Below, piece by piece: positions 17,196-24,588 of a stretch of DNA of 64,000 nt. This DNA is from Fimenecus sp964540535 (lineage in GTDB: Bacteria; Bacillota; Clostridia; Oscillospirales; Acutalibacteraceae). A program made the translations under genes and the position numbers. Location: the NCBI GenBank assembly GCA_964540535.1, contig CAZIMO010000001.1, positions 1-64,000 of the forward strand. Reading direction: 5' to 3'. Each line of letters begins with the position of its first letter. Within the stretch, counting starts at the first letter, position 1. The notes under the pieces are model-generated. The model saw nothing but the letters and a program-made list of their open reading frames with translations, did no database searches and was not told the origin of the DNA.

Positions 17196-18776
17196 CTATT
17201 TTATCATTTTCATCTTTTCGTTATATTTATATTCGCTGCCACGCTCGCCCAAATGGTAAACCGAGCGGTTTTTAACACCGAATTTTTTCTTTTCGAGCCT
17301 TGAATAATTTATCCTCTTGACATTCATATATGCCTTAAAGAAATCCAGGCGGCAATAGAAATCCTTATAGTTTTTGAGTTTATCCTCTGTCCACGCAACC
17401 TCGGCAAAAGCAAAAATACGCGGATAAACTGCAAATTGCCACGCACTCTCGGTATCTATCCATTCAGCCCAAGATTCAAATTCAACACCGAGAACATTTT
17501 TCTCGTTTACAAATCCTGATTTGGCAACATTATAGTTATAAACCTTTTTAAGCGGAACCTGAGCATAAGAAAAGTCGAAATACATTGTAGGACATGGCGA
17601 AAGAAGAAATTTTCTCTTATCATTCTCACGCTTTACCCATACAGGATTACGGTAAACCCAATACTGACCTATTATATCGCTGTCTGTATTCTCACAGATG
17701 CCGTCATTCCATTCAATGCTCGTTTTGCCGAGCTTTTTTAGTATTTTATTAACTCGGTTATTAAAATATGCCTGCAAATCCTTGCCTTTTTTAATTCCTA
17801 ACTCCTGCATTTTATTCTGACACACAGAACACTGATTTTCCCATATTTTATGACCCTTTGCCGCCTCGTCGCCACCCATATGAAAATATTTATAAGGAAA
17901 CAGCTCGCAAACCTCAGTCAACAGCTTTTCAAGAAACTCATAAGTTTCCTCCTGCCCTGCGCAAAGCACATCTTTAGTGATTCCGTTACTGCAGAAAACC
18001 TCATAATTTTCTTTAAGGCAGGAAAGTTCGGGATATGCCGCAAGAATAGCTACTGTATGCCCCGGCAAATCAATTTCTGGAATTATGTCAATACAAAGAT
18101 TTTTTGCATATTCTACAATTTCACGGATTTCGTTTTTGCTATAATAATGGAAGTATTCTCCGCCGCCCTTTTTAAGTTCGGGAATTGCCAAAGAATTACA
18201 GCCCTCAAGCAATTTGCAGGGTCTTTTACTGCTGATCTCATTGAGAAGCGGAAACACTTCGCTTTCAATGCGATAGCCCTGGTCATCGCTTAAATGCCAA
18301 TGAAATTTATTAAGCTTTAAAAGCGACATACTGTCAAGCGCACGCTTCACAGCATCGACACCGAAGAAATGGCGTGATTCATCCATCATACCGCCACGGT
18401 AAGAAAACTTTGGATAATCATAAATATATGCTCCGTTAAGCACTGCAACTCCATCGGCAGTTTTTGCCTGCATAAGCATTATTTTCAAAGTAACCGCACC
18501 GTAAAATGCTCCGCTTTTATCAGAAGCCGATACGGTTATACCTGCTGAATTTATTTTAAGTATATAGCCCTCCGGCTTTATGCTTATATCTTTATTAAAT
18601 TTTATTGCACCGTTTTTTGCGTCTTTTTTCGTTTTAAGAAAGTCTGAAAGATATTTGCCTGCCTTAATAAATTCCGGTACGCAAAGAACAGCGGTTTCAG
18701 AAGTGACGGTATATGTTCCCTCTAAAACATCGTATTTTTGAGGTTTGGGAATAATACTGTACTTGGTTGAACTCAC
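17196..18776 (-). CDS. GH20 beta-N-acetylhexosaminidase
   Basis: 526 residues, starting at a GTG (18774-18776) with GGAGG at 7-nt spacing; GTGA overlaps the GDPD stop. GH20 enzymes remove terminal GlcNAc/GalNAc by substrate-assisted catalysis. Seen: an N-terminal GH20b-type beta/alpha domain (1-120), YRGGMMDESRHFFGVDAVKRAL (first part of the barrel), KFHWHLSDDQGYRIES, EIDLPGH and the catalytic Asp-Glu pair in HMGGDEAAKG. There is no signal peptide, so it acts on imported sugars or is released by lysis. Confidence 0.95.
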   Translation of the reverse strand: MSSTKYSIIPKPQKYDVLEGTYTVTSETAVLCVPEFIKAGKYLSDFLKTKKDAKNGAIKFNKDISIKPEGYILKINSAGITVSASDKSGAFYGAVTLKIMLMQAKTADGVAVLNGAYIYDYPKFSYRGGMMDESRHFFGVDAVKRALDSMSLLKLNKFHWHLSDDQGYRIESEVFPLLNEISSKRPCKLLEGCNSLAIPELKKGGGEYFHYYSKNEIREIVEYAKNLCIDIIPEIDLPGHTVAILAAYPELSCLKENYEVFCSNGITKDVLCAGQEETYEFLEKLLTEVCELFPYKYFHMGGDEAAKGHKIWENQCSVCQNKMQELGIKKGKDLQAYFNNRVNKILKKLGKTSIEWNDGICENTDSDIIGQYWVYRNPVWVKRENDKRKFLLSPCPTMYFDFSYAQVPLKKVYNYNVAKSGFVNEKNVLGVEFESWAEWIDTESAWQFAVYPRIFAFAEVAWTEDKLKNYKDFYCRLDFFKAYMNVKRINYSRLEKKKFGVKNRSVYHLGERGSEYKYNEKMKMIK

Positions 18777-19561
18777 TTCGTACCCTCCAAGACCTTACGG
18801 CAGAAATCGGGCATATCGGAAATTAAAGCGTCACAGCCCCAATTTGTATATTTTATAATGTCCTCTTCTTTGTTTACTGTCCAAGGATTTACTGCTATGC
18901 CGTTGGCGTGCAAATCCTTGACATCATCTTCGCTGATAAGAATGTGTTCGGGATGCGCAGCATCTGCATTGAGCTGCATACAGTATTTCGCAACGCCGAA
19001 ATTCATAATTTCAGCACCCAATTCGCCTGTTTCATACAAAAGACCTGTTTTAAGGGTTTTATCAATTTCTTTAACCTTACGGATACATTCGGGGTCAAAG
19101 CAGGAAATTATTGAATTCTTTTCAATACCGAATTTATAAATCTCTTCAACTACCCTTTTGATAAGATCGTTATCTTTATGCGGCGGCTTGATTTCGATGT
19201 TTATAAGGTTCATATTTTTAGTAAGCTCTAAAAGCTCAGGAAGCGTAGGCAATGTAACGCCTGCAAAATTCGGAGAAAAATAAGAACCGAAGTCCAACTG
19301 ACGCAATTCAGCGAATGTCATTTCATCAATAGAACCTGTACCGTTCGATGTAGCATCAACAGTATAGTTATGACAAATGACGATTTCGCCGTCTTTACAC
19401 AAATGGACATCGGTTTCAATTCCGTCCGCATTAAATTCAATTGCTTTTTTAAAAGCAGGTAAAGTATTTTGAGGTGCGTGTCTGTTAGCACCTCTATGTG
19501 CCAATACAAGAGGCATATGTTCCAACTCCTTTGAATTGAAAAATGGTAAAAGTTTGTTCAA
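18773..19561 (-). CDS. Glycerophosphodiester phosphodiesterase
   Basis: 262 residues, GDPD family (UgpQ/GlpQ-like, cytosolic as no signal peptide is seen). It hydrolyses glycerophosphodiesters to glycerol-3-phosphate and an alcohol. Catalytic/metal motifs: LAHRGANRHAPQNTLPAF (HR), DGIETDVHLCKDG (E, D), VICHNYTVDATSNGTG (H) and INIEIKPP. The last part, INPWTVNKEEDI-type (AVNPWTVNKEED), is also typical. Starts the GDPD-GH20-NptA run, with the downstream gene coupled by a 4-bp overlap. Confidence 0.95.
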   Translation of the reverse strand: MNKLLPFFNSKELEHMPLVLAHRGANRHAPQNTLPAFKKAIEFNADGIETDVHLCKDGEIVICHNYTVDATSNGTGSIDEMTFAELRQLDFGSYFSPNFAGVTLPTLPELLELTKNMNLINIEIKPPHKDNDLIKRVVEEIYKFGIEKNSIISCFDPECIRKVKEIDKTLKTGLLYETGELGAEIMNFGVAKYCMQLNADAAHPEHILISEDDVKDLHANGIAVNPWTVNKEEDIIKYTNWGCDALISDMPDFCRKVLEGTK

Positions 19562-19613
19562 GCCAAATTTTCACAAATATATATTACCAAAAACATATAC
19601 CGTTTGTAAAGGG

Positions 19614-20222
19614 TTATTTATTTTTTAACAAATTTTCAAAAAATTCTACTATTTTAAATTTAAACTGATATTTTTCTGCGCCTGTTACAATTTCGGTTTC
19701 TTCATCTGTCAGAACATCTGATATTTCACATTCTGCCTCGGCGGCAGGCAAGCACATCGGCGGAAACATCACACACCACCAATTCTGCCCTGCGCCCTCG
19801 CCTATTATCACCTTTACCGCTGTATAATAACCTGCCGGCAGAGTGACGGAGTTCTCATAGGTTCTGGTTGCAAAATATTCTTTTTGCACAGTAATTTTAA
19901 CATCATAACTGTATCCCTCGCTCTTAATTACATCTAACGCAGTCTTTCTTAAAAAGTCAATATGAGGTATAATTTTTTCTTCGGCTTCGTCGGCAGTGAC
20001 AGAGCCGTCAAAAATCTCTTTACCGGCACTTAAAACAGCATCACGGACTTTTAATTTTAAAGTTTGATCATTGTCGCTGTCGGAATTTGCAATCACATGC
20101 ATACGCAACATTTTATCTCTTATACTATCGCACTGCTTTGAAAAAGCGGTAATATTTAACACACAGCATATTATAATTGCCGCTAAAAGCGACGCCTCTA
20201 TTCTTATTATTGTTTTTTTCAT
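19614..20222 (-). CDS. spoIIR: Stage II sporulation protein R
   Basis: 202 residues from the ATG at 20220-20222, with AAGGAG at 8-nt spacing. SpoIIR is the secreted forespore signal that activates SpoIIGA, which then processes pro-sigma-E. Seen: an N-terminal signal/anchor (about 5-27), then the family block LRMHVIANSDSDNDQTLKLKVRDAVL in pieces, and ENSVTLPAGYYTAVKVIIGEGAGQNWWCVMFPP, whose GEGxGxNWWCVxFPP is diagnostic. The Clostridia-typical short form. Regulated in family members by sigma F; the promoter was not resolved. Confidence 0.95.
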   Translation of the reverse strand: MKKTIIRIEASLLAAIIICCVLNITAFSKQCDSIRDKMLRMHVIANSDSDNDQTLKLKVRDAVLSAGKEIFDGSVTADEAEEKIIPHIDFLRKTALDVIKSEGYSYDVKITVQKEYFATRTYENSVTLPAGYYTAVKVIIGEGAGQNWWCVMFPPMCLPAAEAECEISDVLTDEETEIVTGAEKYQFKFKIVEFFENLLKNK

Positions 20223-20361
20223 TGGTTTCACTCCTTACGAGTGAAGTATTACCAAATAAAACCAATCATATACAAAAATGAATGTAAAAAATATATCCCT
20301 CGGAGCACCTTTGTACGCCGTTGGGCTGATAGTTGATTTTACGCATTTTCCATATCCCATT
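20223..20361. other. Intergenic region upstream of spoIIR
   Basis: No open frame of note. It holds the spoIIR 5' region; I could not pick out a convincing sigma-F promoter. The unit CCTCGGAGCACC-like stretch near 20297-20308 shows no obvious pairing. Confidence 0.5.
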
Positions 20362-20402
20362 AAAAAGAGCCGTGAAATATTTTTTATCTCCACAGCTCTT
20401 TA
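20362..20402 (-). terminator. Terminator downstream of the 6S-like RNA
   Basis: Minus-strand stem AAAGAGCTGTG / CACGGCTCTTT followed by TTA; a long 16-nt AT-rich loop. It may stop read-through from the RNA gene and the genes further upstream; it could also work on the plus strand. Confidence 0.6.
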
Positions 20403-20426
20403 AAGTTATTTATACACTTATAGTAT

Positions 20427-20617
20427 AAAAAAGTTCCCCACAAAGTCGGTTGCAGTGAATACTAACCTGCATAATAAGCAGGTGGGTGCTCTCCGTTCAT
20501 ATCTGTGCTCCCTTCTTCCGCCAAAAGACGGGAGGTCTGCTCCCAATGAAACGAGTACAAGCTCCCTTTAATAGTGTGTTGGGTTAATATCATCCGCAAT
20601 TATCGGGCTTCGCAGGG
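20427..20617 (-). ncRNA. ssrS: Probable 6S RNA
   Basis: About 190 nt between the DUF1292 gene and spoIIR fold as one long imperfect rod: the two ends pair (CCC/GGG, UUGC/GCAA segments), a CUCGUUUCAU / AUGAACGGAG stem closes the apical arm, a 6-bp hairpin caps it, and the 3' strand of the middle bubble holds a CCTGC/GCAGG hairpin. That layout and length match 6S RNA, which binds sigma-A RNA polymerase. The 3' end is a run of T (20427-20432). Minus-strand TTGAAG (20647-20652) and CAATAG (20623-20628), 18 nt apart, could be the promoter. The call rests on architecture, not on a model match; a raiA-type structured RNA on either strand is the main alternative. Confidence 0.55.
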
Positions 20618-20635
20618 TAAACCTATTGTTTCAAA

Positions 20636-20935
20636 TTATTCCTCATCTTCAAACAAGAAAAGCTCTGAAAGGCGTTCTTCAAAAATCTTGCCGATTTCGT
20701 TAAACTCATTATCGTCTTCAATGGGTTCAAGATATGTTTCGCCGTCTTCTTCACTGACTTTGAGGATGATAAGCTCACCGTCATCGTCAAGGATTTCTTC
20801 TGCTTCATCATAAACAGGAAGAAGCGCTACATACTTTGCCTTATCTGTTTCAATGCGGTCAAGCTCTTCAAACATATGCTCGTCACCGTTTTCATCAACA
20901 ACAGATACAATATCAGGATTAAACTCTTCGCTCAT
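20636..20935 (-). CDS. DUF1292 family protein (YrzB-like)
   Basis: 99 residues, very acidic (many Glu/Asp), with the DUF1292 pattern: VSVVDENGDEHMFEELDRIETDKAKYVALLPV, shown here for residues 10-41 and best read in parts, then ELIILKVSEEDGETYLEPIEDDNEFNEI. The fold is small and beta-rich; the function is unknown although the family is conserved in Firmicutes near ruvX/alaS. AAGGAG precedes the ATG. It lies directly upstream of the 6S-like RNA and downstream of a 223-residue orphan. Confidence 0.85.
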   Translation of the reverse strand: MSEEFNPDIVSVVDENGDEHMFEELDRIETDKAKYVALLPVYDEAEEILDDDGELIILKVSEEDGETYLEPIEDDNEFNEIGKIFEERLSELFLFEDEE

Positions 20936-20956
20936 TTTATTACTCCTTTTCTATTA

Positions 20957-21625
20957 TTACAAAATATATACGCCAGATTCAAGTACAACAATTTCTTTGC
21001 CGCAGGAGCGCAGGTATTTATATACAGGCTCGTCAAAAATGCGGAAATCGTTTACCGAATAATCTCGCAGGCTGATAGTTCTAACCTTGTTTGAACCCGC
21101 ATTGCATATGAATAATTCATTATCATACTTTGAAAGCGATATTGGATGATCAAATGAGGTAGAGTCTTCAGAGCCTACACGCATACTGAATTTTTTATGT
21201 GAAATTGAATAGGACACAACGCAGTTTTTTTCCGGAACAACGCTCCAAATCTGACGGCCGTCAGCCACAACAGAGCAAATGTCGCCGCCGTGATACTGCA
21301 AATCTCTTGACCAAAGCATTTCACCATCGGGAGAAAAAAGTCCTGTTTCACCGCTTGGATAAACCACAATCACCTGCTTTGAGGGCAATGTATCAGCCTC
21401 GCAGGAAACATAATCGCCCAACTGCTCTGCTATTTTTTTGTACTCTGCACCGTATTTATTCAAAAGATAAACACTTTTTGTGACAGGTGTTTTTTGCATT
21501 CTTTTTATATCAAATCCGTAAAAATTTATTTTAGCCGAACCGTTTTCAAGAACGGTCTTTTTTGTGTAAATGATACCGTTTGAGAATGCGATGACATCGT
21601 AAATCGAATCAATAATTTTCTGCAT
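20957..21625 (-). CDS. Uncharacterised protein with beta-propeller-like repeats
   Basis: 222 residues from the ATG at 21623-21625, with GGTGA at 7-nt spacing. Not recognised as a named family. The sequence is a run of short beta-strands with periodic hydrophobic/aromatic pattern (FSNGIIYTK, VVYPSGETGLFSPDGEMLWSRD, ADGRQIWSVVPEKNCVVSYS, NELFICNAGSNKVRTISL, GKEIVVLESGVYIL), suggesting a small WD/NHL- or PQQ-like propeller. There is no signal peptide. It is upstream of DUF1292 by 21 bp and probably co-transcribed. Confidence 0.65.
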   Translation of the reverse strand: MQKIIDSIYDVIAFSNGIIYTKKTVLENGSAKINFYGFDIKRMQKTPVTKSVYLLNKYGAEYKKIAEQLGDYVSCEADTLPSKQVIVVYPSGETGLFSPDGEMLWSRDLQYHGGDICSVVADGRQIWSVVPEKNCVVSYSISHKKFSMRVGSEDSTSFDHPISLSKYDNELFICNAGSNKVRTISLRDYSVNDFRIFDEPVYKYLRSCGKEIVVLESGVYIL

Positions 21626-21717
21626 CAATATTTCACCGCTGTATATAAATTTTAGTTACTGTTTTTTATTCTTTTATTATTGTACTATTTTTTCTTCAAA
21701 CGGTCAATATGATAAAA

Positions 21718-21885
21718 TCAACAATTTTGCAATAATTTATTTTGACAGCCTTTGTCTTTTGACGGACAGTTTTTATTTGTGCAATAAATTTCTCTGCCGC
21801 CGTCAGTATTTAAAACTTCTTCTACAACCACATTTGCACCGAAATTCGTGCAATACTGCTCATAGGTTCTCTTTATCTCGTTCAT
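21718..21885 (-). CDS. 55-residue cysteine-containing protein
   Basis: A short gene starting at the ATG 21883-21885, preceded by GGGGTGA at about 4-nt spacing, ending in TGA at 21718-21720. Translation begins MNEIKRTYEQYCTNFG and has five cysteines (12, 35, 40, 47, 55), four of them in the last 21 residues (IYCTNKNCPSKDKGCQ). The spacing CX4CX6CX7C could hold a zinc or an iron-sulfur site. I do not recognise the family. It is upstream of the 222-residue propeller-like gene on the same strand and divergent from the BofA-like gene. Confidence 0.6.
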   Translation of the reverse strand: MNEIKRTYEQYCTNFGANVVVEEVLNTDGGREIYCTNKNCPSKDKGCQNKLLQNC

Positions 21886-21993
21886 AAAATCACCCCTAAA
21901 TATTTGCTCATTAATATTTATATGTATCGTGTAATAAATTACGCTTAAAAATAATAAGAATAAATATGTCCAAATTTTGTGAGGTGCATTTTA

Positions 21994-22254
21994 ATGTCTG
22001 CTAAAATTTTTCTCGGATGTATTTTTGCGTTTTATGTCATTGCTATTGTTTTTGCGTTTATTAAATCAAAAAGATTTTTCACGGTATTTTTGCTTACAGC
22101 TTTTCAAGGTGTTTGTGCTTTGTTTGCAGTCAATTTAGTTGGTCAGTATATTACGGTGCATATTCCTGTAAACGGCTGGACATTGGGAATTTCGTCAGTC
22201 GGCGGAATTTCGGGAGTAATTATGATGCTGTTATGCGACGGATTTATATTTTAA
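21994..22254 (+). CDS. BofA-family protein (pro-sigma-K processing inhibitor type)
   Basis: 86 residues from the ATG at 21994, with GAGGTG at 7-nt spacing. Two to three hydrophobic helices, then the family C-terminus AVNLVGQYITVHIPVNGWTLGISSVGGISGVIMMLL, whose NLxGxxxxxxIPVNxxT and GxxGVxxMLL pattern defines BofA. In B. subtilis, BofA holds SpoIVFB inactive until pro-sigma-K should be cleaved. An uninterrupted sigK with a pro-sequence is present at 62,428, which fits. Next gene is tRNA-Val. Confidence 0.75.
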   Translation: MSAKIFLGCIFAFYVIAIVFAFIKSKRFFTVFLLTAFQGVCALFAVNLVGQYITVHIPVNGWTLGISSVGGISGVIMMLLCDGFIF

Positions 22255-22281
22255 TGAAAATTTCATTTAAACGGTACAGGC

Positions 22282-22311
22282 TTGACAGATATTTGCAAAT
22301 TGTGGTAAAAT
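22282..22311 (+). promoter_or_regulatory. Promoter of tRNA-Val
   Basis: TTGACA (22282-22287) and TAAAAT (22306-22311), 18-nt spacer, 12 nt before the mature tRNA. Confidence 0.7.
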
Positions 22312-22323
22312 ATTTTCGCAATA

Positions 22324-22399
22324 GGACGTTTAGCTCAGTTGGTAGAGCATTCGCTTGACGTGCGAAGGGTCAGCGGTTCGAGTCCGTTAACGTCCACCA
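22324..22399 (+). tRNA. tRNA-Val(GAC)
   Basis: 76 nt with encoded CCA. Acceptor GGACGTT pairs with AACGTCC; the anticodon stem TTCGC/GCGAA encloses loop TTGACGT, anticodon GAC (valine). The T-loop TTCGAGT is normal. Confidence 0.97.
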
Positions 22400-22444
22400 A
22401 AAAGGAACGGTAATTTTCATTAGAAAGTTGCCGTTCCTTTTTAT
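22399..22444 (+). terminator. Terminator after tRNA-Val
   Basis: AAAAAGGAACGG (22399-22410) pairs with CCGTTCCTTTTT (22431-22442); the 5' arm uses the last A of the tRNA. Confidence 0.85.
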
Positions 22445-22530
22445 AGTTTTAACTTTTTTCTATTAGATTATCAATACTTATGAAATCGTATCTAAATTGA
22501 GATTTTCTACAATTTTTTCGCCTTAGGTTT

Positions 22531-22869
22531 TCACGCTAATCCTCCTCTGTCTTTCCTGTTTTTTAGTAACCATTTTATCGCGTTTGGAATAATACACATC
22601 ACTCCAACACTCAACGGAAAAAAATCTGATATATAATCTGTCTTTTTCCAATACAAAAAAAGTGCATATGCAATTTCTAACAGGTAAAAAGCACGTACAA
22701 GAAATATGCTTTGTTTTTTTAAGTCTATCTTGTCAAAACATTCTACAAAAAATATCCACAAAGGGAAAAATATATAATACGGAATGATAGAATCGTGAAC
22801 AATTGTAGAATATATAAGACAAAATAACATTAGAATCTGTGATGTAATAGCGATAATTTTTCGTGTCAT
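22531..22869 (-). CDS. Small integral membrane protein, unknown
   Basis: 112 residues with four hydrophobic helices (about 5-21, 27-45, 57-73, 82-100) and a basic tail KNRKDRGGLA. No family recognised. It starts at an ATG with AAGGTGA upstream, directly after the RHS-related fragment, at the far end of the RHS island. In such islands small membrane proteins are often immunity or accessory factors, but nothing in the sequence proves that. Confidence 0.5.
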   Translation of the reverse strand: MTRKIIAITSQILMLFCLIYSTIVHDSIIPYYIFFPLWIFFVECFDKIDLKKQSIFLVRAFYLLEIAYALFLYWKKTDYISDFFPLSVGVMCIIPNAIKWLLKNRKDRGGLA

Positions 22870-22878
22870 AGTATCACC

Positions 22879-23133
22879 TTAACCATATAATAAAGCAAAT
22901 AGTGTGTAATAATAGAGGGTCTGTTTTTGATATTGACCGAAAAGTACTTGCGATTCATAATCTACTCTCCAATTAAACATAAACCGGTTGTCGTCGCTCA
23001 TTCCCATAGTTTCTTTTTCTAATTGACCCTTTCCCATACTAATGAGTGCAACCACGATATCATATTTATTACCGATTGTTCCCCTCGCTATCATTGTGAT
23101 ATACTGCGTTGTTATTTTGCTGTCTATTCGCAC
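22879..23133 (-). pseudogene. RHS-related fragment / orphan cassette remnant
   Basis: An open frame without a credible start: the first codon is GTG with no ribosome site. Its first part, KITTQYITMIARGTIGNKY, is identical to residues about 1808-1828 of the large RHS protein, encoded by the same 60 nt. After that the sequence differs (DIVVALISMGKGQLEKETMG ... YYYTLFALLYG). It could be a leftover of a second RHS copy, an orphan C-terminal cassette, or a small mobile sequence inserted in both places. Confidence 0.45.
23061..23120 (-). repeat. Exact 60-nt duplication, copy 1
   Basis: Identical over 60 nt to 25773-25832 inside the RHS gene, same orientation. The zero divergence at synonymous positions points to a recent duplication or gene conversion. 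Confidence 0.9.
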
Positions 23134-23146
23134 ATAGAACCGTCCC

Positions 23147-23168
23147 CTGTGTTCACTCTGTGTTCACT
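23147..23168. repeat. Tandem 11-bp repeat
   Basis: CTGTGTTCACT occurs twice in direct succession (23147-23157, 23158-23168), next to a GAACCGTCCC stretch. It lies between the RHS fragment and the 276-residue membrane protein and may mark a recombination junction. Confidence 0.7.
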
Positions 23169-23178
23169 TCTGCCTTCA

Positions 23179-24009
23179 TTATAAGCAGCCTTTACTTATA
23201 AGCTCATCTACTATTTTTTCTGTTGTTTTTTCAGCATCAAATACAAATGAATTTGTGCACATTAAATCATATGAAGAAACATAAACTCTTTCATTTGTGT
23301 ATATTACGAAAGAATAGTAAGCCAATTCGTAATCCGGTGAATATGAATTTGTTTCAGACTTATAAGTATAAGTACACACAGCATTACCTTTTGTAAAAGA
23401 ATGAATATCTTCATCTGTAATATTAAATCCCCATATATCTTTCTCGGTATAATAAAATTTTACATCCTCCGATAATTTCTTTCTATTTACAAAAAACATA
23501 TTTTCATACACAAATATTTCTTGTGAAAAATCATAATCCTCTGAATCATTTTGTCTGCCTGATGGCGTATAGTATTCTGCTTCAAGAGCGTTTTTACCGA
23601 ATATCGAAATAAATATCGTGTTTTCAGATATTGATTTATTCATATCTGAAACATTTAAAATATTGATATTGTTAATATCTGTCAATTCAGAAAAAACCTT
23701 TGTTGATTTCGACTGTTCTCTTATCGGTGAAAAAGAAGAATATACAAATGAAGCATATATTGTCATACAGGCAAAAATCAATGCAGTAATAATAAGAGTA
23801 GATTTCTTTTTAACAAAGCAGTGAATTATTGCTGTTATTACCGTAATTATTGAGATGAGCAATAAAATTATAAGCAACGGTTTACAAATCCACCCAAATA
23901 TCCAGCTTACAGTATTTGTAATGCCCGGTAATGACATTGCAATATTAAAAATTACTGAAATAAAAACTACTGCTAAAAAAACTATTTGGATTTTTGATTT
24001 TTTGACCAT
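23179..24009 (-). CDS. Membrane protein with C-terminal extracytoplasmic domain, unknown
   Basis: 276 residues. Three hydrophobic helices at about 8-28, 38-62 and 73-94 are followed by a roughly 180-residue soluble domain rich in aromatic and acidic residues (EAEYYTPSGRQNDSEDYDFSQE, KFYYTEKDIWGFNITDEDIHS). AAGGAG precedes the ATG at 8-nt spacing. No family recognised. It is the second gene after the RHS protein on the same strand, 28 bp behind the 183-residue anchored protein, a position typical for immunity or accessory genes of polymorphic toxins. That role is inference. Confidence 0.6.
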   Translation of the reverse strand: MVKKSKIQIVFLAVVFISVIFNIAMSLPGITNTVSWIFGWICKPLLIILLLISIITVITAIIHCFVKKKSTLIITALIFACMTIYASFVYSSFSPIREQSKSTKVFSELTDINNINILNVSDMNKSISENTIFISIFGKNALEAEYYTPSGRQNDSEDYDFSQEIFVYENMFFVNRKKLSEDVKFYYTEKDIWGFNITDEDIHSFTKGNAVCTYTYKSETNSYSPDYELAYYSFVIYTNERVYVSSYDLMCTNSFVFDAEKTTEKIVDELISKGCL

Positions 24010-24037
24010 TTCTTATACTCCTTTGCACACTGAATTT

Positions 24038-24586
24038 CTAATAAAATTTGTATTTGATGTAATAATCAAAAAATTCACTTGGAGTTTCGATTATCTCATC
24101 TAAATCATTATCATTAAATATTATATAAGCTATTTTATTCTTTTTATCATTAAATCCGAATATCATAAGTCTCTTTGTTCCCAAGCTTTCTTCTTTGTCA
24201 ACAAAAAAATTCCAACTATTGATAGAAAACGGCTCCTCGCTCCAATTATCACCAATTTCACAATCTCTTTTTTGCCGCTTTTCCAAAAATTTCGTTTGTT
24301 CTTTATAGTCTTCTTCAGTATATTCGGCAATTAAAACGGAAGAATTTGAGGTGAATATTACCATGTTTTTTCTATAAAAATAATTAAATTCTTTTTGAAC
24401 ATTACCCCTTTCAGCAAAGGGTGTAATATCATAATATCCACCGTAGTAATAATCTATTGCCGCATTTCCTATTCGCATTTTCCCACCAAAGAACAAATTC
24501 AAAATATATCCAAAAATAAATAATATAAGTGTGATAATTGTAAAAATAATTATAAATGCTTTTTTATGCTGTTTTATTGTTTTCAT
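24038..24586 (-). CDS. Membrane-anchored protein directly after RHS gene (immunity candidate)
   Basis: 182 residues from the ATG at 24584-24586, which has AGGAG (inside the RHS C-terminal codons) at 7-nt spacing; only two bases separate it from the RHS stop. One N-terminal helix (about 10-32) is followed by an extracytoplasmic domain of about 150 residues with EAEEPFSIN-like acidic patches (WSEEPFSINSWNFFVDKEESLG, FNDNDLDEIIETPSEFFDYY). No family recognised. Position and coupling make it the prime candidate for immunity to the RHS tip; an envelope-located immunity would fit a secreted toxin. Confidence 0.6.
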   Translation of the reverse strand: MKTIKQHKKAFIIIFTIITLILFIFGYILNLFFGGKMRIGNAAIDYYYGGYYDITPFAERGNVQKEFNYFYRKNMVIFTSNSSVLIAEYTEEDYKEQTKFLEKRQKRDCEIGDNWSEEPFSINSWNFFVDKEESLGTKRLMIFGFNDKKNKIAYIIFNDNDLDEIIETPSEFFDYYIKYKFY

Positions 24587-24588
24587 AA

